A DNA stretch of 64,000 bases from Telmatactis stephensoni (GCA_029948255.1 JALIZF010001759.1:543501-607500); one strand, 5' to 3'. Shown: positions 21,769 through 33,220, counted from the stretch's first letter. Notes: generated by a model from the letters alone, not told the origin. Program-made: numbers and translations.

Positions 21769-24700
21769 GTGACCCAAGTACATATTGCATACGAACGAAA
21801 TCAATTCCGTGAAATGAGTCAGAAGGAAGACGAAACCATTGATCAGTATATAGTACGATTGAAGCGTAAAGCAGAAGCATGCAGTTATGGCAACCAGACG
21901 AATGACCAGATCAGAGATCTGATAATTTCAACATGCCGTTCAAACGAGCTTCGTCGCAAACGTTTGGAGAAGGGTCAATCTTTGACATTAAAAGAACTAC
22001 AAGAATTCGGAAGGACATTCGAAAGCTGTGAAACGACAGTCAAAGAATATGTGCAACCCCTCAGAATAAGGCCCAATCATGTTACATGTAATTGGATAAG
22101 CAAGAGACCAGCCAAGGGGAGGGGGACTGGACAAGCAGCCAGACCAAGAGACAAGAAGAAGGAAGGAAAACCGAACGGTGGTGTGCGTTACAGATGTGGT
22201 AGGCAAGGACATTTTGCCAAAGACCAAAATTGCCCTGCAAAGAACAAAACATGTAACAAGTGTCATCAAACAGGACACTTTGCTTCTGTTTGCAAAACAG
22301 ATAGTGGTCGTGACAGAGGGGATGACAAAGTTAACCTTGTTGAGTCTGAAGAATCTGATGATGAATATGCCTTTAGTGTGAGCTCAAGAGAAAGCATGGA
22401 AAGGGTAGATGTGACTGTTGGAGGCCACATAATTTCAATGATTGTGGATTCAGGTGCAAGCGTCAATGTCATAGATCAGAAGCTGTGGAGTGAGCTGAAG
22501 GAACAAAGGATAAAGTGCAAGTCAAGTAAGTCAAGCAAGAAATTATTTGCATATGGGAGCACAGAACCACTGAATACTCTAGGAACTTTTACTGCTCTGA
22601 CCTCTGTTGGACAGAATTCTGTGGACGCAGAATTTATCGTGCTTGAAGGCAAAGGGGAGCCACTTCTAGGAAAGACAACAGCAATGCAGTTAGGAGTGCT
22701 GAAGATTGGCCCAGATATCAGACAAGTCAACCAAAGTGATCAACTAATGAGTGAGTACACAGAATTGTTCCATGGGGTGGGCAAATTGAAAGACTACCAG
22801 TTGAAACTACATATTGACCCCAATGTCACCCCAGTCGCACAGCCAGCTCGACGTGTGCCATATGCCCTGAGGGATAAAGTGAAAGATAAGATTGAAGAAT
22901 TAGTAGAGATGGATATAATAGAGTCTGTAGAGGGGCCCACACCCTGGGTCAGTCCAGTTGTTGTTGTTCCCAAGCAAAATGGTGAAATCCGCTTATGTGT
23001 TGATATGCGACGTGCAAACGAGGCCATCATCAGGGAAAGACACCCAATTCCAACTGTAGATGATGTGCTGCACAGTTTAAACCAGAGCACGGTATTCAGT
23101 AAACTTGATTTAAAATGGGGTTATCACCAGATTGAGCTAGAACCTGCCTCCCGGAGTATCACTACCTTTGTCACCCATTGTGGTTTGTACAGATACAAGA
23201 GATTAATGTTTGGCATTAATGCAGCCCCGGAAATCTACCAACATGTGATTCAACAAACACTGCAGAATTGTGAGAACACTGCAAACATTTCAGATGATAT
23301 TATTGTACATGCTAAGAGTGTGGAAGAGCATGATCACATACTTGAGGAAGTGCTGAAGACTCTGAGGGAAAAGGGACTGACCCTGAATGCAGAGAAGTGT
23401 AAGCTACATATGACACAACTTGAGTTCATGGGTTTTGTTTTGTCAAAGAAGGGAATTGGTCCAGCTGAAGAAAAGGTTAAGTCTGTTGTTAATGCAAGAG
23501 AGCCTGAGAGTGCCTCAGAAGTAAGAAGTTTCCTGGGACTAGTTAACTACAATGCACGATTTATTCCTGATTATGCAACAATAACTGAGCCGTTACGCCG
23601 CTTGACAAAAAATGATGTCCCGTTTGTGTTTGGAGTAGATCAGAGGAAAGCTTTCAACGAGTTGAAGTCAAGATTAAGTCATGCAGAGACTTTGGCATAC
23701 TTTAACAAAGATGCCAAGACCAGAGTCATCACAGATGCTAGTCCAGTCGGCCTTGGCGCAGTTTTAACGCAAGAGCATGATGGTGAGTTTAGAGTTGTAA
23801 GCTATGCGAGCCGAAGTCTGACTCCTGTTGAAAGAAGATACTCTCAAACTGAAAGGGAAGCGCTTGCCATTGTATGGGCATGTGAACGGTTTAATGTTTA
23901 CTTGCATGGTGTTGAGTTTGAGCTGTGTACAGACCACAAACCTCTCGAAACTATTTACTCAGCTAAGTCTAAACCAAGTGCAAGGATAGAGCGTTGGGTG
24001 TTAAGACTACAACCCTACAAATTCAAGGTGAAATACATTCCAGGAAAGCAAAATGTTGCGGATTCCCTGTCCAGGCTTATGCAAGTGGAAGACTCTGTTT
24101 CATCACCAGAGCAAAGAGTAGCAGAACAGTTTGTTAGATTTGTAGCTGTCAGTGCAACTCCAAAAGCCATGACCACAAGAGAAGTGGAAGAAGCATCAGC
24201 AGAGGATGAGGAGTTAAGAGAGTTACGGCATTGTATAAGTAGTGGACAGTGGCAGAACACCCAATGTAAGGAATACATACCTGCGAGTGGAGAGCTGTGT
24301 GTAATTGGTAAGCTAGTACTAAGAGGTACGAGAATTGTAATTCCACGCAAGCTGAGACCCCATATCTTAACCTTAGCACATGAAGGACACCTCGGTATCG
24401 TCAGTATGAAGCAAAGGCTAAGGTCAAAGGTATGGTGGCCTGGCGTTACAAGTGATGCTGAAAAGTTTTGCAAAACCTGTCATGGGTGCCAACTGGTAGG
24501 CCAACCCACCCATCCAGAACCTGTAAGGTCTACACCATTACCAAGTTCACCATGGCAAGATCTGGCGATAGATTTCTTGGGACCCCTACCATCAGGACAT
24601 TCTGTATTAACTGTGATAGATTACTACAGCAGGTTCTATGAAGTTGCCATTATGAAATCAACGACCACTGACAAAGTAATTGAGAGCTTAGAAGAGATCT

Positions 24701-25491
24701 TCTCCAGACACGGATTGCCACAAACAATAACAAGTGACAATGGCCCACAATTCATATCAGGGGCTTTTAAAATGTATCTTGCAGATAATGGCATCAAGCA
24801 TAGGAGAATCACCCCATTGTGGCCGCAGGCCAATGGGGAAATCGAAAGACAAAACAGGTCTCTTCTTAAGAGAATGCAAATTGCACAGGCAGAGGGGATG
24901 GACTGGATGCAGGAAGTGCGCAGATACCTCTTGGCTTATAGGGCTACGCCACATACGACAACTGGAGTGAGTCTAGCAGAACTACTTTATGGACGACAGA
25001 TTAGGACCAAACTTCCAAGTATCCAGGAAGCTACAAGGGAAGGAGATTTCAGTGATCGAGATGCAGAAATGAAGATGAAAGCTAAGATGTATGCTGACAA
25101 GAGGAGGAATGCAGAGACCACAGAGTTGAATCCAGGAGATCAAGTACTTCTAAAGCAACCCAAAGAAAACAAGTTATCGACAGCATTTGCAGCAGAACCA
25201 TTCCAAGTGGTGGACAAAGATCGGAATAGTGTCATCATAGAATCCCCACAAGGAGTCCAATATCAGAGGAACGTTACACACGTAAAGAAATACAACACAC
25301 CTACTCCAAGTTCATTGTTACAAGACTACATGGAAGAGGATGGGATGTGCGACCACGCAAGATCCCAAGAGGGACAAAGGGACACCCACATGCAAGACTT
25401 GGAAGACCCTCAAGAAGAAGTTCCTGCAGCAGCAAGACCCACTCGTACAAGACAAGTACCAAAAAGATTTGAAGACTTTGTTATGCACTAA
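21769..25491 (+). CDS. Gag C-terminus and Pol polyprotein of the gypsy element (1240 residues)
   Basis: Open throughout. In order: Gag C-terminal region; two zinc knuckles (about residues 141-172), the first lacking its first Cys (RYRCGRQGHF), the second complete (CNKCHQTGHFASVC); aspartic protease VDSGASVNVID (~225); RT with NISDDIIVHA (~505-515); RNase H with TDASPVGLGAVL, EREALAIVW and CTDHKPL; integrase zinc motif HEGHLG...CKTCHGC and core with WQDLAIDFLG, TSDNGPQF and NGEIERQ (D,D35E). It ends KRFEDFVMH. The true start lies upstream in the broken gag region, so this ATG is internal. It would copy and integrate the element. Confidence 0.95.
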   Translation: MTQVHIAYERNQFREMSQKEDETIDQYIVRLKRKAEACSYGNQTNDQIRDLIISTCRSNELRRKRLEKGQSLTLKELQEFGRTFESCETTVKEYVQPLRIRPNHVTCNWISKRPAKGRGTGQAARPRDKKKEGKPNGGVRYRCGRQGHFAKDQNCPAKNKTCNKCHQTGHFASVCKTDSGRDRGDDKVNLVESEESDDEYAFSVSSRESMERVDVTVGGHIISMIVDSGASVNVIDQKLWSELKEQRIKCKSSKSSKKLFAYGSTEPLNTLGTFTALTSVGQNSVDAEFIVLEGKGEPLLGKTTAMQLGVLKIGPDIRQVNQSDQLMSEYTELFHGVGKLKDYQLKLHIDPNVTPVAQPARRVPYALRDKVKDKIEELVEMDIIESVEGPTPWVSPVVVVPKQNGEIRLCVDMRRANEAIIRERHPIPTVDDVLHSLNQSTVFSKLDLKWGYHQIELEPASRSITTFVTHCGLYRYKRLMFGINAAPEIYQHVIQQTLQNCENTANISDDIIVHAKSVEEHDHILEEVLKTLREKGLTLNAEKCKLHMTQLEFMGFVLSKKGIGPAEEKVKSVVNAREPESASEVRSFLGLVNYNARFIPDYATITEPLRRLTKNDVPFVFGVDQRKAFNELKSRLSHAETLAYFNKDAKTRVITDASPVGLGAVLTQEHDGEFRVVSYASRSLTPVERRYSQTEREALAIVWACERFNVYLHGVEFELCTDHKPLETIYSAKSKPSARIERWVLRLQPYKFKVKYIPGKQNVADSLSRLMQVEDSVSSPEQRVAEQFVRFVAVSATPKAMTTREVEEASAEDEELRELRHCISSGQWQNTQCKEYIPASGELCVIGKLVLRGTRIVIPRKLRPHILTLAHEGHLGIVSMKQRLRSKVWWPGVTSDAEKFCKTCHGCQLVGQPTHPEPVRSTPLPSSPWQDLAIDFLGPLPSGHSVLTVIDYYSRFYEVAIMKSTTTDKVIESLEEIFSRHGLPQTITSDNGPQFISGAFKMYLADNGIKHRRITPLWPQANGEIERQNRSLLKRMQIAQAEGMDWMQEVRRYLLAYRATPHTTTGVSLAELLYGRQIRTKLPSIQEATREGDFSDRDAEMKMKAKMYADKRRNAETTELNPGDQVLLKQPKENKLSTAFAAEPFQVVDKDRNSVIIESPQGVQYQRNVTHVKKYNTPTPSSLLQDYMEEDGMCDHARSQEGQRDTHMQDLEDPQEEVPAAARPTRTRQVPKRFEDFVMH

Positions 25492-25583
25492 CATTGAACT
25501 GCTATTATCATGTTTGATTGTTTAACACTTTATTGAACAATTTTGGAACGTTAATGTTTGAGTTATATATCATTTATTTGTTT

Positions 25584-25598
25584 GAAAAAAGGGAGGGA
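25584..25598 (+). promoter_or_regulatory. Polypurine tract
   Basis: GAAAAAAGGGAGGGA lies immediately before the 3' LTR, the expected plus-strand primer position. Confidence 0.9.
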
Positions 25599-25752
25599 TG
25601 TAGTGTACTTATGTAAGGTCAGCGGTTGACCATGTGAGTAGGGGAGCAATAAAGATGGCGGGGGGAGCAATAAAGATGGCGGACGTCCCGAAGGACTTGT
25701 TGTGAGTTTAATCTGTTTCAATCTCGTGGATACACCGGCCATCGGTACTACA
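25599..25752 (+). repeat. 3' LTR (154 bp)
   Basis: Same sequence as the 5' LTR apart from a tandem repeat of the 21-bp block around GGGGAGCAATAAAGATGGCG, which accounts for the full length difference. Confidence 0.95.
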
Positions 25753-25757
25753 CCTTT

Positions 25758-26280
25758 TAGGACATATCTGTAGCACATGGGATGGCCTTCTTGTGGTCAC
25801 TGGAGATATGAATATCGACCTTATGAATTCTGAGAACACCAACACTAAAGTGTACAATGACATTTTAGCATCACTCAATCTCCATCAACATGTAGAAAAG
25901 CCAACCAGAGCAACTTCTAGCTCCCAAACGCTCACATTATTTCATCGCACCCAAATTGTATAACTCATGCTGACGTCCTTCCATGCTCCATCGTCAGTGA
26001 CCATGATGGCCCATACGCTTGTATCAATATTCGTGTTGAACGTTTCAAGCCTAGATATAAGTACATCAGAGATGAAAAGCAATTTGATGAAGATGCCTTT
26101 TGAGAAGACTTCTCCACCCTTCCTCTCAACTTGATCTATTCTACCAATGACCCAAATGACCAACTGGATATCATGACTAAGCTTATCAATGAGTGCCTGG
26201 AAAGACACGCTCCTCTGCGAAGACAAAAGATCACGCGCCCTCCAGCTCCATGAATTAAGACTAATAACATACCATCACAC
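25758..26280 (+). pseudogene. CR1-like LINE, endonuclease second half
   Basis: Resumes after the gypsy element with LLVVTGDMNIDL (GDxN motif of the endonuclease), then after a frameshift near 25935 reads SIVSDHDGPYACINI (SDH catalytic motif) and ERHAPLRRQKI, the linker before RT. Stops at about 26101 and 26252 interrupt it. Confidence 0.8.
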
Positions 26281-28176
26281 ATGCTGGAAAGAGACCGTTT
26301 GAGAACTAAAGCTCACACCTCAAAATCAGACGATGACTGGAAGGCCTACCGTAATGTAAGAAACAAGATAAGAAACATGATACGTCAGGCAAAACAGCAA
26401 TTTGTTGAAAAAGCACTGTCATCCAAAAGGCCTAAAGAAATCTGGCGCATCATTCACAGGATCCTTAAACCTATCCAACAACCTCTCCGTTTCGACGTTG
26501 ACGCCCTAAATAGACACTTCATCGGCACTGGTCAACGCACTACAGGCATGTCACCCTGCGATGTTGAAGACCTCACTCAATACATTGACTCACTTACCAT
26601 GACAGACGATACAAATGGTTTCAGTATTCAAGAAACTTCAGTTACAGAGGTTCAACATGCGATAAAAATGTTAAGAAACGACTGTTCTACTGGACCTGAT
26701 AATATACCTACAAAATACATTAAACTTGTTGCAGATTTTCTTGCAGGACCTCTGACAAAGATAATTAATGACTGTATACGAATGTCAATCTTTCCTGATG
26801 GCTGGAAACTATCACGAATTTCCCCAATTCCTAAAGTAAACAATCCTACCAAATTTGATGATGTACGACCGATTGCTATTTTACCAGCTCTATCAAAAAT
26901 CTTCGAGCGGATTGTAGCAAACCAACTGATCAAACACCTGGAACAACAAGGTAGCTTCTATGAGGGAATCGTCGGCTATCGCAAAGGCCACTCCACCATG
27001 ACGGCACTCCTTAAAATCCGAGACGACATCATTAAAGCCATGAAAAAAAGTGAAGTAACATTAATGGTCCTAGCCGATTTCTCCAAAGCATTTGATACAG
27101 TCGACTTCATGACCGTAGTCCGCAAGATGAGCAATTTAGGCTTCTCAAGAAACTTCCTACACTGGATTGTAAGCTACCTTACTAAACGACAACAATTTGT
27201 TCAAATTGATGACCGCACTTCTGAAACTTTAACTACGCAATTTGGTGTACCCCAAGGCTCCATTCTTGGACCACTACTATTCAATATATACGTAACTGAC
27301 CTACACAACTCCCTAGCACCTAATACTTCGTGTATACAGTATGCAGACGATACTACCATCTATGCCCACTCCACTGTGGCTGAAATTCCCAATTGCATGT
27401 CATCCTTATCGGCAAGTCTTAACAACCTAAATGAATGGTCATCAAGTTCTAACCTATCACTAAATCCCAAGAAGACGGAAACCATGCTATTTTCAACATC
27501 TCAATTGGCAAAAGCACATTCACTCGAACAACAAGAATTGGATTTTGAATTATCTGGACGGAAACTTAAAACAGTTACGACAAAAACGTTACTTGGTGTT
27601 GATATTGACCACCACCTACAATGGAATAAACACGTCAGTTCTCTGATGTCATCATGTTTTGCAACACTCAGTGCACTAAAGAAAATCCGCAACTTTGCTG
27701 ACTTCAAGCTTCGTAAACATCTGGCTGAATCATTGGTCCTCTCTAAACTTGACTACAACGATATCGTATTTGATCCAGTGCAATACCTACTGAAACGTCT
27801 ACAACGTATACAGAATGCAGCTGCAAGTTTTGTGACAGGGAAATATTCCACAGCTATTGATTGTGTTAATTTAGGGTGGCTACCAATCCCACAATGCAGG
27901 AAACACCATTTACTGAAGGCTGTATTCAAAGCACTACACGACCCACAATGGCCATCTTACGCAAGTATACAAAGAGCAAATCCTCCTCATATCCTGAGAT
28001 CCAGCAACAACATAAATCTAACCATCCCTCTCATTAAAGGAACTTTTCAAGACAGCGCAGTGAAAGCTTTCAACCAACTACCTACAAACATTAGGAACTG
28101 TAACTCACTACCATCCTTTTCAAGGCTAACAAAAACAATTCTCATGAAGGAAGCTAAACTAGAACTAAATACTTAA
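26281..28176 (+). pseudogene. CR1-like LINE reverse transcriptase (631-codon open stretch)
   Basis: The frame covers RT fingers, palm and thumb: STGPDNIPTKYIK, FPDGWKLSRISPIPK, ADFSKAFDTVDF (motif A), GVPQGSILGPLLFNIY (motif B), IQYADDTTIY (YADD, motif C), ETMLFSTSQ, and a C-terminal tail LPTNIRNCNSLPSFSRLTKT as in CR1/L2/Jockey-type LINEs. The catalytic residues are all present. It is called a pseudogene because the upstream part of the same protein is interrupted; the ATG at 26281 is internal. Confidence 0.85.
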
Positions 28177-28448
28177 TTATATTCTTCCTTCAAACCAATT
28201 ACATTTTATAATCAATCGATTTATTTGTACATATATTTCCATATATTTATTGTAGATTTTTTACATATTTTATTTCTTTGTATTATTCCTAGTGACATTA
28301 ACATAGAAGAATAAAAATAAATTATTATTATTATTATTATTATAATATTAATATTAGAATTAATATTCATCGAGCATCGTGTAGTTCAGACGCACGGTGT
28401 ACGTGTCTACAGTTTTACTTCTTTTTATTACTTGAATCATCTTTTATA

Positions 28449-29480
28449 TTGTATGTTTCTCATAACTGCAAAGGCTTTGCAAGTTTGGGAATCATGATCC
28501 GTCCAAATTTTATTGTAATGTTAATGTTTTTCGTCGTTTGTTCATTTTGTGGCAAAGAGTTCATCACGCTTGGCCGCCATTCTTGGCGATGTAAACAACG
28601 AGTTGCTCAAGCAGAAAGAGGACATCACGGTATACCAACTAATCCAGAGCCAGTTATTCAATCATCTACAACTACTGCTTCTAATACTGATCGTGTGAGA
28701 TGTTGCTGTGGCAAGTCATGTAAAGGCAAGCGTGGTCTTTAAATGCACCAATGAAGTTGTAGGGTCATCAACGGTTTAAATGAAGAATTAATTTCTGACT
28801 TACAAGATCAGTTTATTGATAATTCGTCTGATGATTCTACTCAAAATGTTGGTTACGATATTTCTATGTTAACTAATGATGGAACCTCGCCGACTTTAAA
28901 GCAAGGAATAAATCTACCAAAAAGTGATTTAGAATGGTCAACGGCCAATGATTATTTTAAATCTATACTCCAGTTCAATCCACCAATGAGCTCTCAAGAT
29001 TTGAATTTGATCATCAAACAATTAAATGAAACGATTTATAACTATTTCTGTGATAATTTTGGTCATGTCAAGAAGCCCTTCGACAAAAACCTGGTTAACA
29101 AATACAAAGATCATACAGCTAAGGAACTAAAGAAATTATTGAAACATCTCAAAAATACAAATGGTGACCTTCATGAAATTAAATATGTTTCGCGTCTCTT
29201 GCGTGACAAACTCCATAATGGCAACGACCTAAATTTCAATCAAGACAATAGGAAATCATTTGATCATGATAGCTACATTGGTAAGAATTTCTGGGGATAT
29301 GTCAAGAATGTTATGAATAAAAAAGTCTCTGAACTCCCATCATTTACCATGTCAGACTGCCTGTCCTACTTCACGAAAGTTCTTACCTCAGCCAACCCAA
29401 ATCAACTGTTTGTTATTCCCAATTGGATTCCTAGTCTAGCTGAACCACAAAATATGTTTGACCTCACTCCTCCTACTTAA
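28449..29480 (+). pseudogene. RLE-type LINE, N-terminal zinc fingers and linker
   Basis: FCGKEFITLGRHSWRCK is a CCHC-type finger; a second finger (CCCGKSCKGKRGL then MHQ...SC) is interrupted by stops at 28741 and about 28752 where Lys and Arg codons would be expected. From 28866 a 204-residue frame continues to a stop at 29478-29480. In R2-like LINEs these fingers bind the DNA target. Confidence 0.7.
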
Positions 29481-31455
29481 GAACAAGTTACTAATATCAT
29501 CCGAAAAATGAAAGCTTCTGGTTCTCCTTGTCCTCTTGACCAAATCTCCATTATATGTTTCAAACGATGTCCTTTCTTACGAACTCATCTCACAAAAATC
29601 ATTCATGAAGTATGGTTATCTGGAACTGTCCCAACCGAATGGAAGAAAGCTTGTACAATCTTAATCCACAAGAAAGACAGTACAGATGTCCCTTCAAACT
29701 TTCGTCCTATTACACTGGAATCTATCCCTTTAAAAATCTTCACATCTTGTCTTCGTAACGCCATTTTCTTTTTTCTCGCTAAAAATAACTTCATTAACCA
29801 AGACATCCAAAAAGGATTTACACCAAATCTTTCTGGAACTTTGGAACATACTGCTCAGATGGCTGATGTAATTAACAAAGCTCGCTCAAAACAACGGTCT
29901 GTCATCATCACACTCCTTGACCTGAAAAATGCCTTCGGTGAAGTTCATCACAGCTTAATACAGACAATCCTTAGATACCATCACATCCCAGATCACGTCA
30001 ATAACATCATACAAAGCTTATACACTAACTTTCAAACATCAATTATCACTCCAGATTTTTCTACCCCCTTCATTACCAGTTGGTCGTGGTGTACTTCAAG
30101 GCGACTGTCTTAGCCCACTCCTTTTCAATATGTGCTTTAATACCTTTATCAATCACATCAAAGCTCCAAAATACCATCAATTTGGTTTCTCCTTCCAGCT
30201 CCTTAATCCTATTCACTGGTTCCAATTTGCCGACGACGCTGCGGTTATCACTGGTCAAGAACAAGAGAATCAACACCTCTTAAATCGTTTCACTCTGTGG
30301 TGCCAATGGTCTAATATGATAATACGTGTTGATAAATGTGTCACGTTTGGTATTAAGAAAGCCCTCACCAAGTCCGTTCAAGTTATTCCTAAGTTACTCA
30401 TCAATAATATTTCTGTTCCTTGTGTCAAGATTGGAGAGAGTTTTAAATATTTAGGGAGATACTTTGACTTTGAAATGTCTGGTCTAACGCATAAAGCTGA
30501 ACTAAGTAGCCTCGTTAACGATCTGATGACAAAAATTGACGCTAAACCTCTTCATCCCAAAAATAAATTGCTTCTATATGGTAGATACATCCTGTCTAAA
30601 CTTTCATGGCACTTCACTATTGCTGATTTGTCAAAAACCTGGGTAACAGAAAACATTGATAATGCTGTAGCTAAATATGTCCGGAAGTGGTTAGAGCTGC
30701 CTATCTCTGGCACCTTAAGCAATGTCTTCTTACCTCGTAATAAATTTGGTTTAGAGATCTGTCCTCCTTCTGTTAAATTCACACAATGTCAAACAGTTTT
30801 ACGCAAAGCGTTAAAATTTTCACCTAATGAATCAGTGCGCCATCTCTGGAAATCGTCTAGCAGCCACACTAATGTTCAGTATGATGTCTATAAAAGTACC
30901 AAAGAAGTCATCAAAGATTTTCATGCTGATCAAGAGTGTAAACTGCGAAATCATCTAGTCTCACAAGGGTCCTTTCTTTCTAATGTTTTGGCTAACTCTC
31001 TGATGAAACTTAGTAACATTTGGTCCTCGGCTCAATCCAGTTTACCTAAGAATATTTTCAATTTTACCATACGCTATATCAATAACACTTTACCAACACA
31101 AAAAAATCTCTCAAAGTGGGGTCTATCTCCAACTTCTGATTGCTCGTTCTGTTTAAAGCCCGAATCACTCCTCCATGTAATAGCTGGGTGTAAATCTTAT
31201 CTTGACCAAGGTCGTTTCACCTGGAGGCACGACTCCATTCTTCACTTCATTGCTACTACTCTACAAGCTGTTAATGGTTCCTCCCTATACGCTGATATAC
31301 CTGGCTTTATTAGTCCATCAACTTTGTCTGGAGATTCGCACCATCCTGATCTAATTCTTTCTACTACTAATGACTGCCTGTATGTGCTCGAACTGACTGT
31401 TGGCTTTGAGTCAAACCTTCAAAATAATATATCTAGAAAAAGAACAAAATATTAA
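29481..31455 (+). pseudogene. RLE-type LINE reverse transcriptase and endonuclease start
   Basis: 29508-30113: SGSPCPLDQISI, VPTEWKKACTILIHKK, FRPITLESIPLKIF, LLDLKNAFGEVHHSLI (motif A). After a frameshift near 30065 the frame 30130-31455 gives QFADDAAVITG (catalytic FADD), then the thumb and CSFCLKPESLLHVIAGC (CCHC finger before the endonuclease), FTWRHDSILHFIA and PDLILSTTNDCLYVLELTV, which correspond to the RHD and PD...E/D motifs of the restriction-like endonuclease. Confidence 0.8.
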
Positions 31456-31701
31456 GAAACAGTTGATTATCTATGCCAATATCACAAGAAAGCCGTGTTC
31501 GTCAATCTGTCTGTTAGTGCACTTGGTGTTTTCGCTAAAGACTCTGACAGTTTCTTAACTATATTAGAGGAGTTAAGTTTTGATAGCAAACAACAGAAGT
31601 ATATTATCAAAACCATCACCAAGATGGCAATAAGATCTTCCTACTATATTTTCTGTTGTAGAAACAAACCTTGGTCTGATCCAGATCTGATGAAGTTTTA
31701 G
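31456..31701 (+). pseudogene. RLE-type LINE, C-terminal end of the endonuclease
   Basis: After a stop at 31453 the same frame continues with VDYLCQYHKKAVFVNLSVSA and LGVFAKDSDSFL to a stop at 31699. This matches the end of RLE domains (KY..L... v.vvpl.vgalG). It completes the LINE reading frame. Confidence 0.7.
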
Positions 31702-31753
31702 ATCCAGTATTCAAGCAGATTTATTGTGTTATATTTTATGTATATTATTTATA

Positions 31754-32403
31754 AGTAATACCATGACCCTGAGGGATATTAGTGATTAAATGTCCCCGAA
31801 GCCGAGGGAGGTTTAGTGGACTTTTACTAAACCTCCCGAGGATGAGGGGACATTTAATCACTAATATCCCTAAGAAGTCATGGTATTACTTTGTAATACC
31901 ATGATCACCGAGGAAATAAACGAAAATACACTTCGCTTTTTTTGTTCATCCAAAACTTGAACAGTATTGTACACTGAATTCTTTTACCAATTGTGCGTAA
32001 CCCTGTTCTCTGGGGAGTTTTGAAAATAGATTTCTTTGTTTTATACTTACGGCAATGGACAAGTATTTATAGGTTGTTAATCAACTCGAAAGCTAAATTG
32101 TTTTCATTAAGCTTTCTTTGCTTCGTTACGCACATGCGCAAAATAGAATGAATAGCTCCCACATGCGTTAGAGTGTGCAGTGGTAAGAGGTATCAGTGCG
32201 TTATAAAGTTATAGAGTTTCGGAACAGCGTGCAAAGCTGTCCAGATCGTCCCGATGATTGATATATGAGGGACTGTACCTCATGAATAGAAATGAGGGAA
32301 ATTTAGTTCTAAATCTCCCTCATTTCTATTCAGGTAGGAGGGATGTTAGACATTAAACGTCCCTCTTGAAACAATGGATCCCGAGGTGATCATGGTATTA
32401 CTT
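31754..32403. mobile_element. Foldback/MITE-like element with nested hairpins
   Basis: 31754-31891 is a near-perfect 138-bp palindrome (arms of ~66 nt, AAGTAATACCATGA to TCATGGTATTACTT). A second inverted pair follows: TAATACCATGATCACCGAGG at 31894 and CCGAGGTGATCATGGTATTA at 32381. Inside it is another hairpin at about 32276-32340 (GAATAGAAATGAGGGA against TCCCTCATTTCTATTC). It carries no coding frame. Target duplication is not clear, so borders are approximate. Confidence 0.75.
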
Positions 32404-32547
32404 GTGTTATATATATATATATTTTAATGATATTATCTGTATACGATTCAAGTAGCCAATTGTAAATTACCTACATGTAGCGAGATTTGCAATTGTAGTT
32501 AGGCGAAAAAGTGTAATAAAGTTTCCATTATTATTATTATTATTATT
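32404..32547 (+). other. Probable 3' end of the RLE-type LINE with (ATT)n tail
   Basis: After an (AT)n stretch the segment contains AATAAAG at about 32515 and an (ATT)n tract at 32527-32547. It is likely the distal 3' UTR of the LINE above, displaced by the foldback element. Confidence 0.45.
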
Positions 32548-32804
32548 CCGTTGGTTGTTGGTTGTCTAGGGGTCGTGTCTAGTAATCTTGAGGGGTACCT
32601 GAAAGATCTGGGTATTCCAGACGTGCTGGGTGGTATGCAGACGTCTGCGGTCATAGGGACCACCCTCATTCTGCAGTGTGTGCTTAGTCTCTAAGCCCCA
32701 GGTCTTGGGGTCGAGGCTAAGCGGTATCTTACACCCGTCGTGTGAATAAAATCTCCACTCAGGTTGTCTATTTATAGAAATTCCGTATTATTATTATTAT
32801 TATT
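32548..32804 (+). pseudogene. RLE-LINE 3' fragment 1
   Basis: Starts abruptly after (ATT)n in the end of an RLE domain (NLEGYLKDLGIPDVLGGMQT) and stops at 32694; a 3' UTR with AATAAAATCTCC follows and it ends in (TTA)n. It is a different family from the LINE at 28345-31701, whose C-terminus is unlike it. Confidence 0.8.
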
Positions 32805-32806
32805 GT

Positions 32807-33220
32807 TGAATCGGGCGGCTTGTAAGTGGACCTTTGTTGATTTCTCGGTGCCTTGGGATCGCAGTGTGATGGTGAAGGAAGAGGAGAAAATTGCCAAATA
32901 TTCTCCTCTTGCAAAGGAGATACGAAAGTTGCACCGGGTATCAACAAAGGTGATTCCATTGGTCGTTGGCACTTTAGGGGTCGTGTCAAGCAATCTTGAG
33001 GGGTACTTGAAAGATCTCGGTATTCCAGATGTGCTGGGTGGCATGCAGACATCTGCAATCATTGGCACCACCCTCATTCTGCAGAGAGTGCTTAGTCTCT
33101 AAGCCCCAGGTCATGGGGTTGAGGCTAAGTGGTATTTTACACCTGTAGTGTGAAATTAAATCTCCACTCAGGTTGTCTATTTATAGAAAGTCCTTATTAT
33201 TATTATTATTATTATTATTA
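32807..33220 (+). pseudogene. RLE-LINE 3' fragment 2
   Basis: Longest of the three: reads WTFVDFSVPWDRSVMVKEEE (endonuclease motif with the catalytic Asp), then KYSPLAKEIRKLH and PLVVGTLGVVSSNLEG, ending at a stop at 33102, a 3' UTR and (TTA)n at 33195-33221. The apparent poly-Leu start is the translated microsatellite. Confidence 0.85.

Larger units (their letters stand above)
21295..25752 (+). mobile_element. Full-length Ty3/gypsy (Mag-like) LTR retrotransposon
   Basis: LTRs at both ends (133 and 154 bp), TSD CCTTT at 21290-21294 and 25753-25757, purine-rich tract before the 3' LTR, and a single gag-pol frame between. Domain order protease, RT, RNase H, integrase is that of Ty3/gypsy. The NISDDII form of the RT active site is typical of Mag-related lineages. 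The LTRs differ only by a 21-bp duplication in the 3' copy, so insertion is recent relative to the LINE it cuts. Confidence 0.95.
19400..28345 (+). mobile_element. CR1-like LINE (APE type) split by a gypsy insertion
   Basis: Repeat-bearing 5' region, then 2A, PHD-like zinc finger and endonuclease (20253-21294), gypsy element (21295-25752), the rest of the endonuclease (25758-26280), reverse transcriptase (26281-28176), AATAAA at 28310 and an (ATT)n tail to about 28344. A microsatellite tail instead of poly(A) is usual in the CR1/L2 group. The gypsy insertion, a frameshift and two stops in the endonuclease make it inactive, though the RT frame is open over 631 codons. Confidence 0.85.
28345..31750 (+). 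mobile_element. RLE-type LINE (R2-superclade) seated in an (ATT)n tract
   Basis: It begins directly after the (ATT)n tail of the CR1-like LINE and codes N-terminal zinc fingers, RT and a C-terminal restriction-like endonuclease, the architecture of the R2/NeSL/R4 group rather than APE-type LINEs. Several stops and frameshifts inactivate it. Some members of this group (R4/Dong) target TAA repeats, which would explain its position. Its 3' region carries a foldback element at 31754-32403 and probably ends at the (ATT)n tract at about 32527. Confidence 0.75.

Noticed and set aside
32764..33102. Secreted small protein beginning with a Leu-rich leader
   Set aside because: The Leu run is translated (TTA)n microsatellite in front of a LINE endonuclease fragment.
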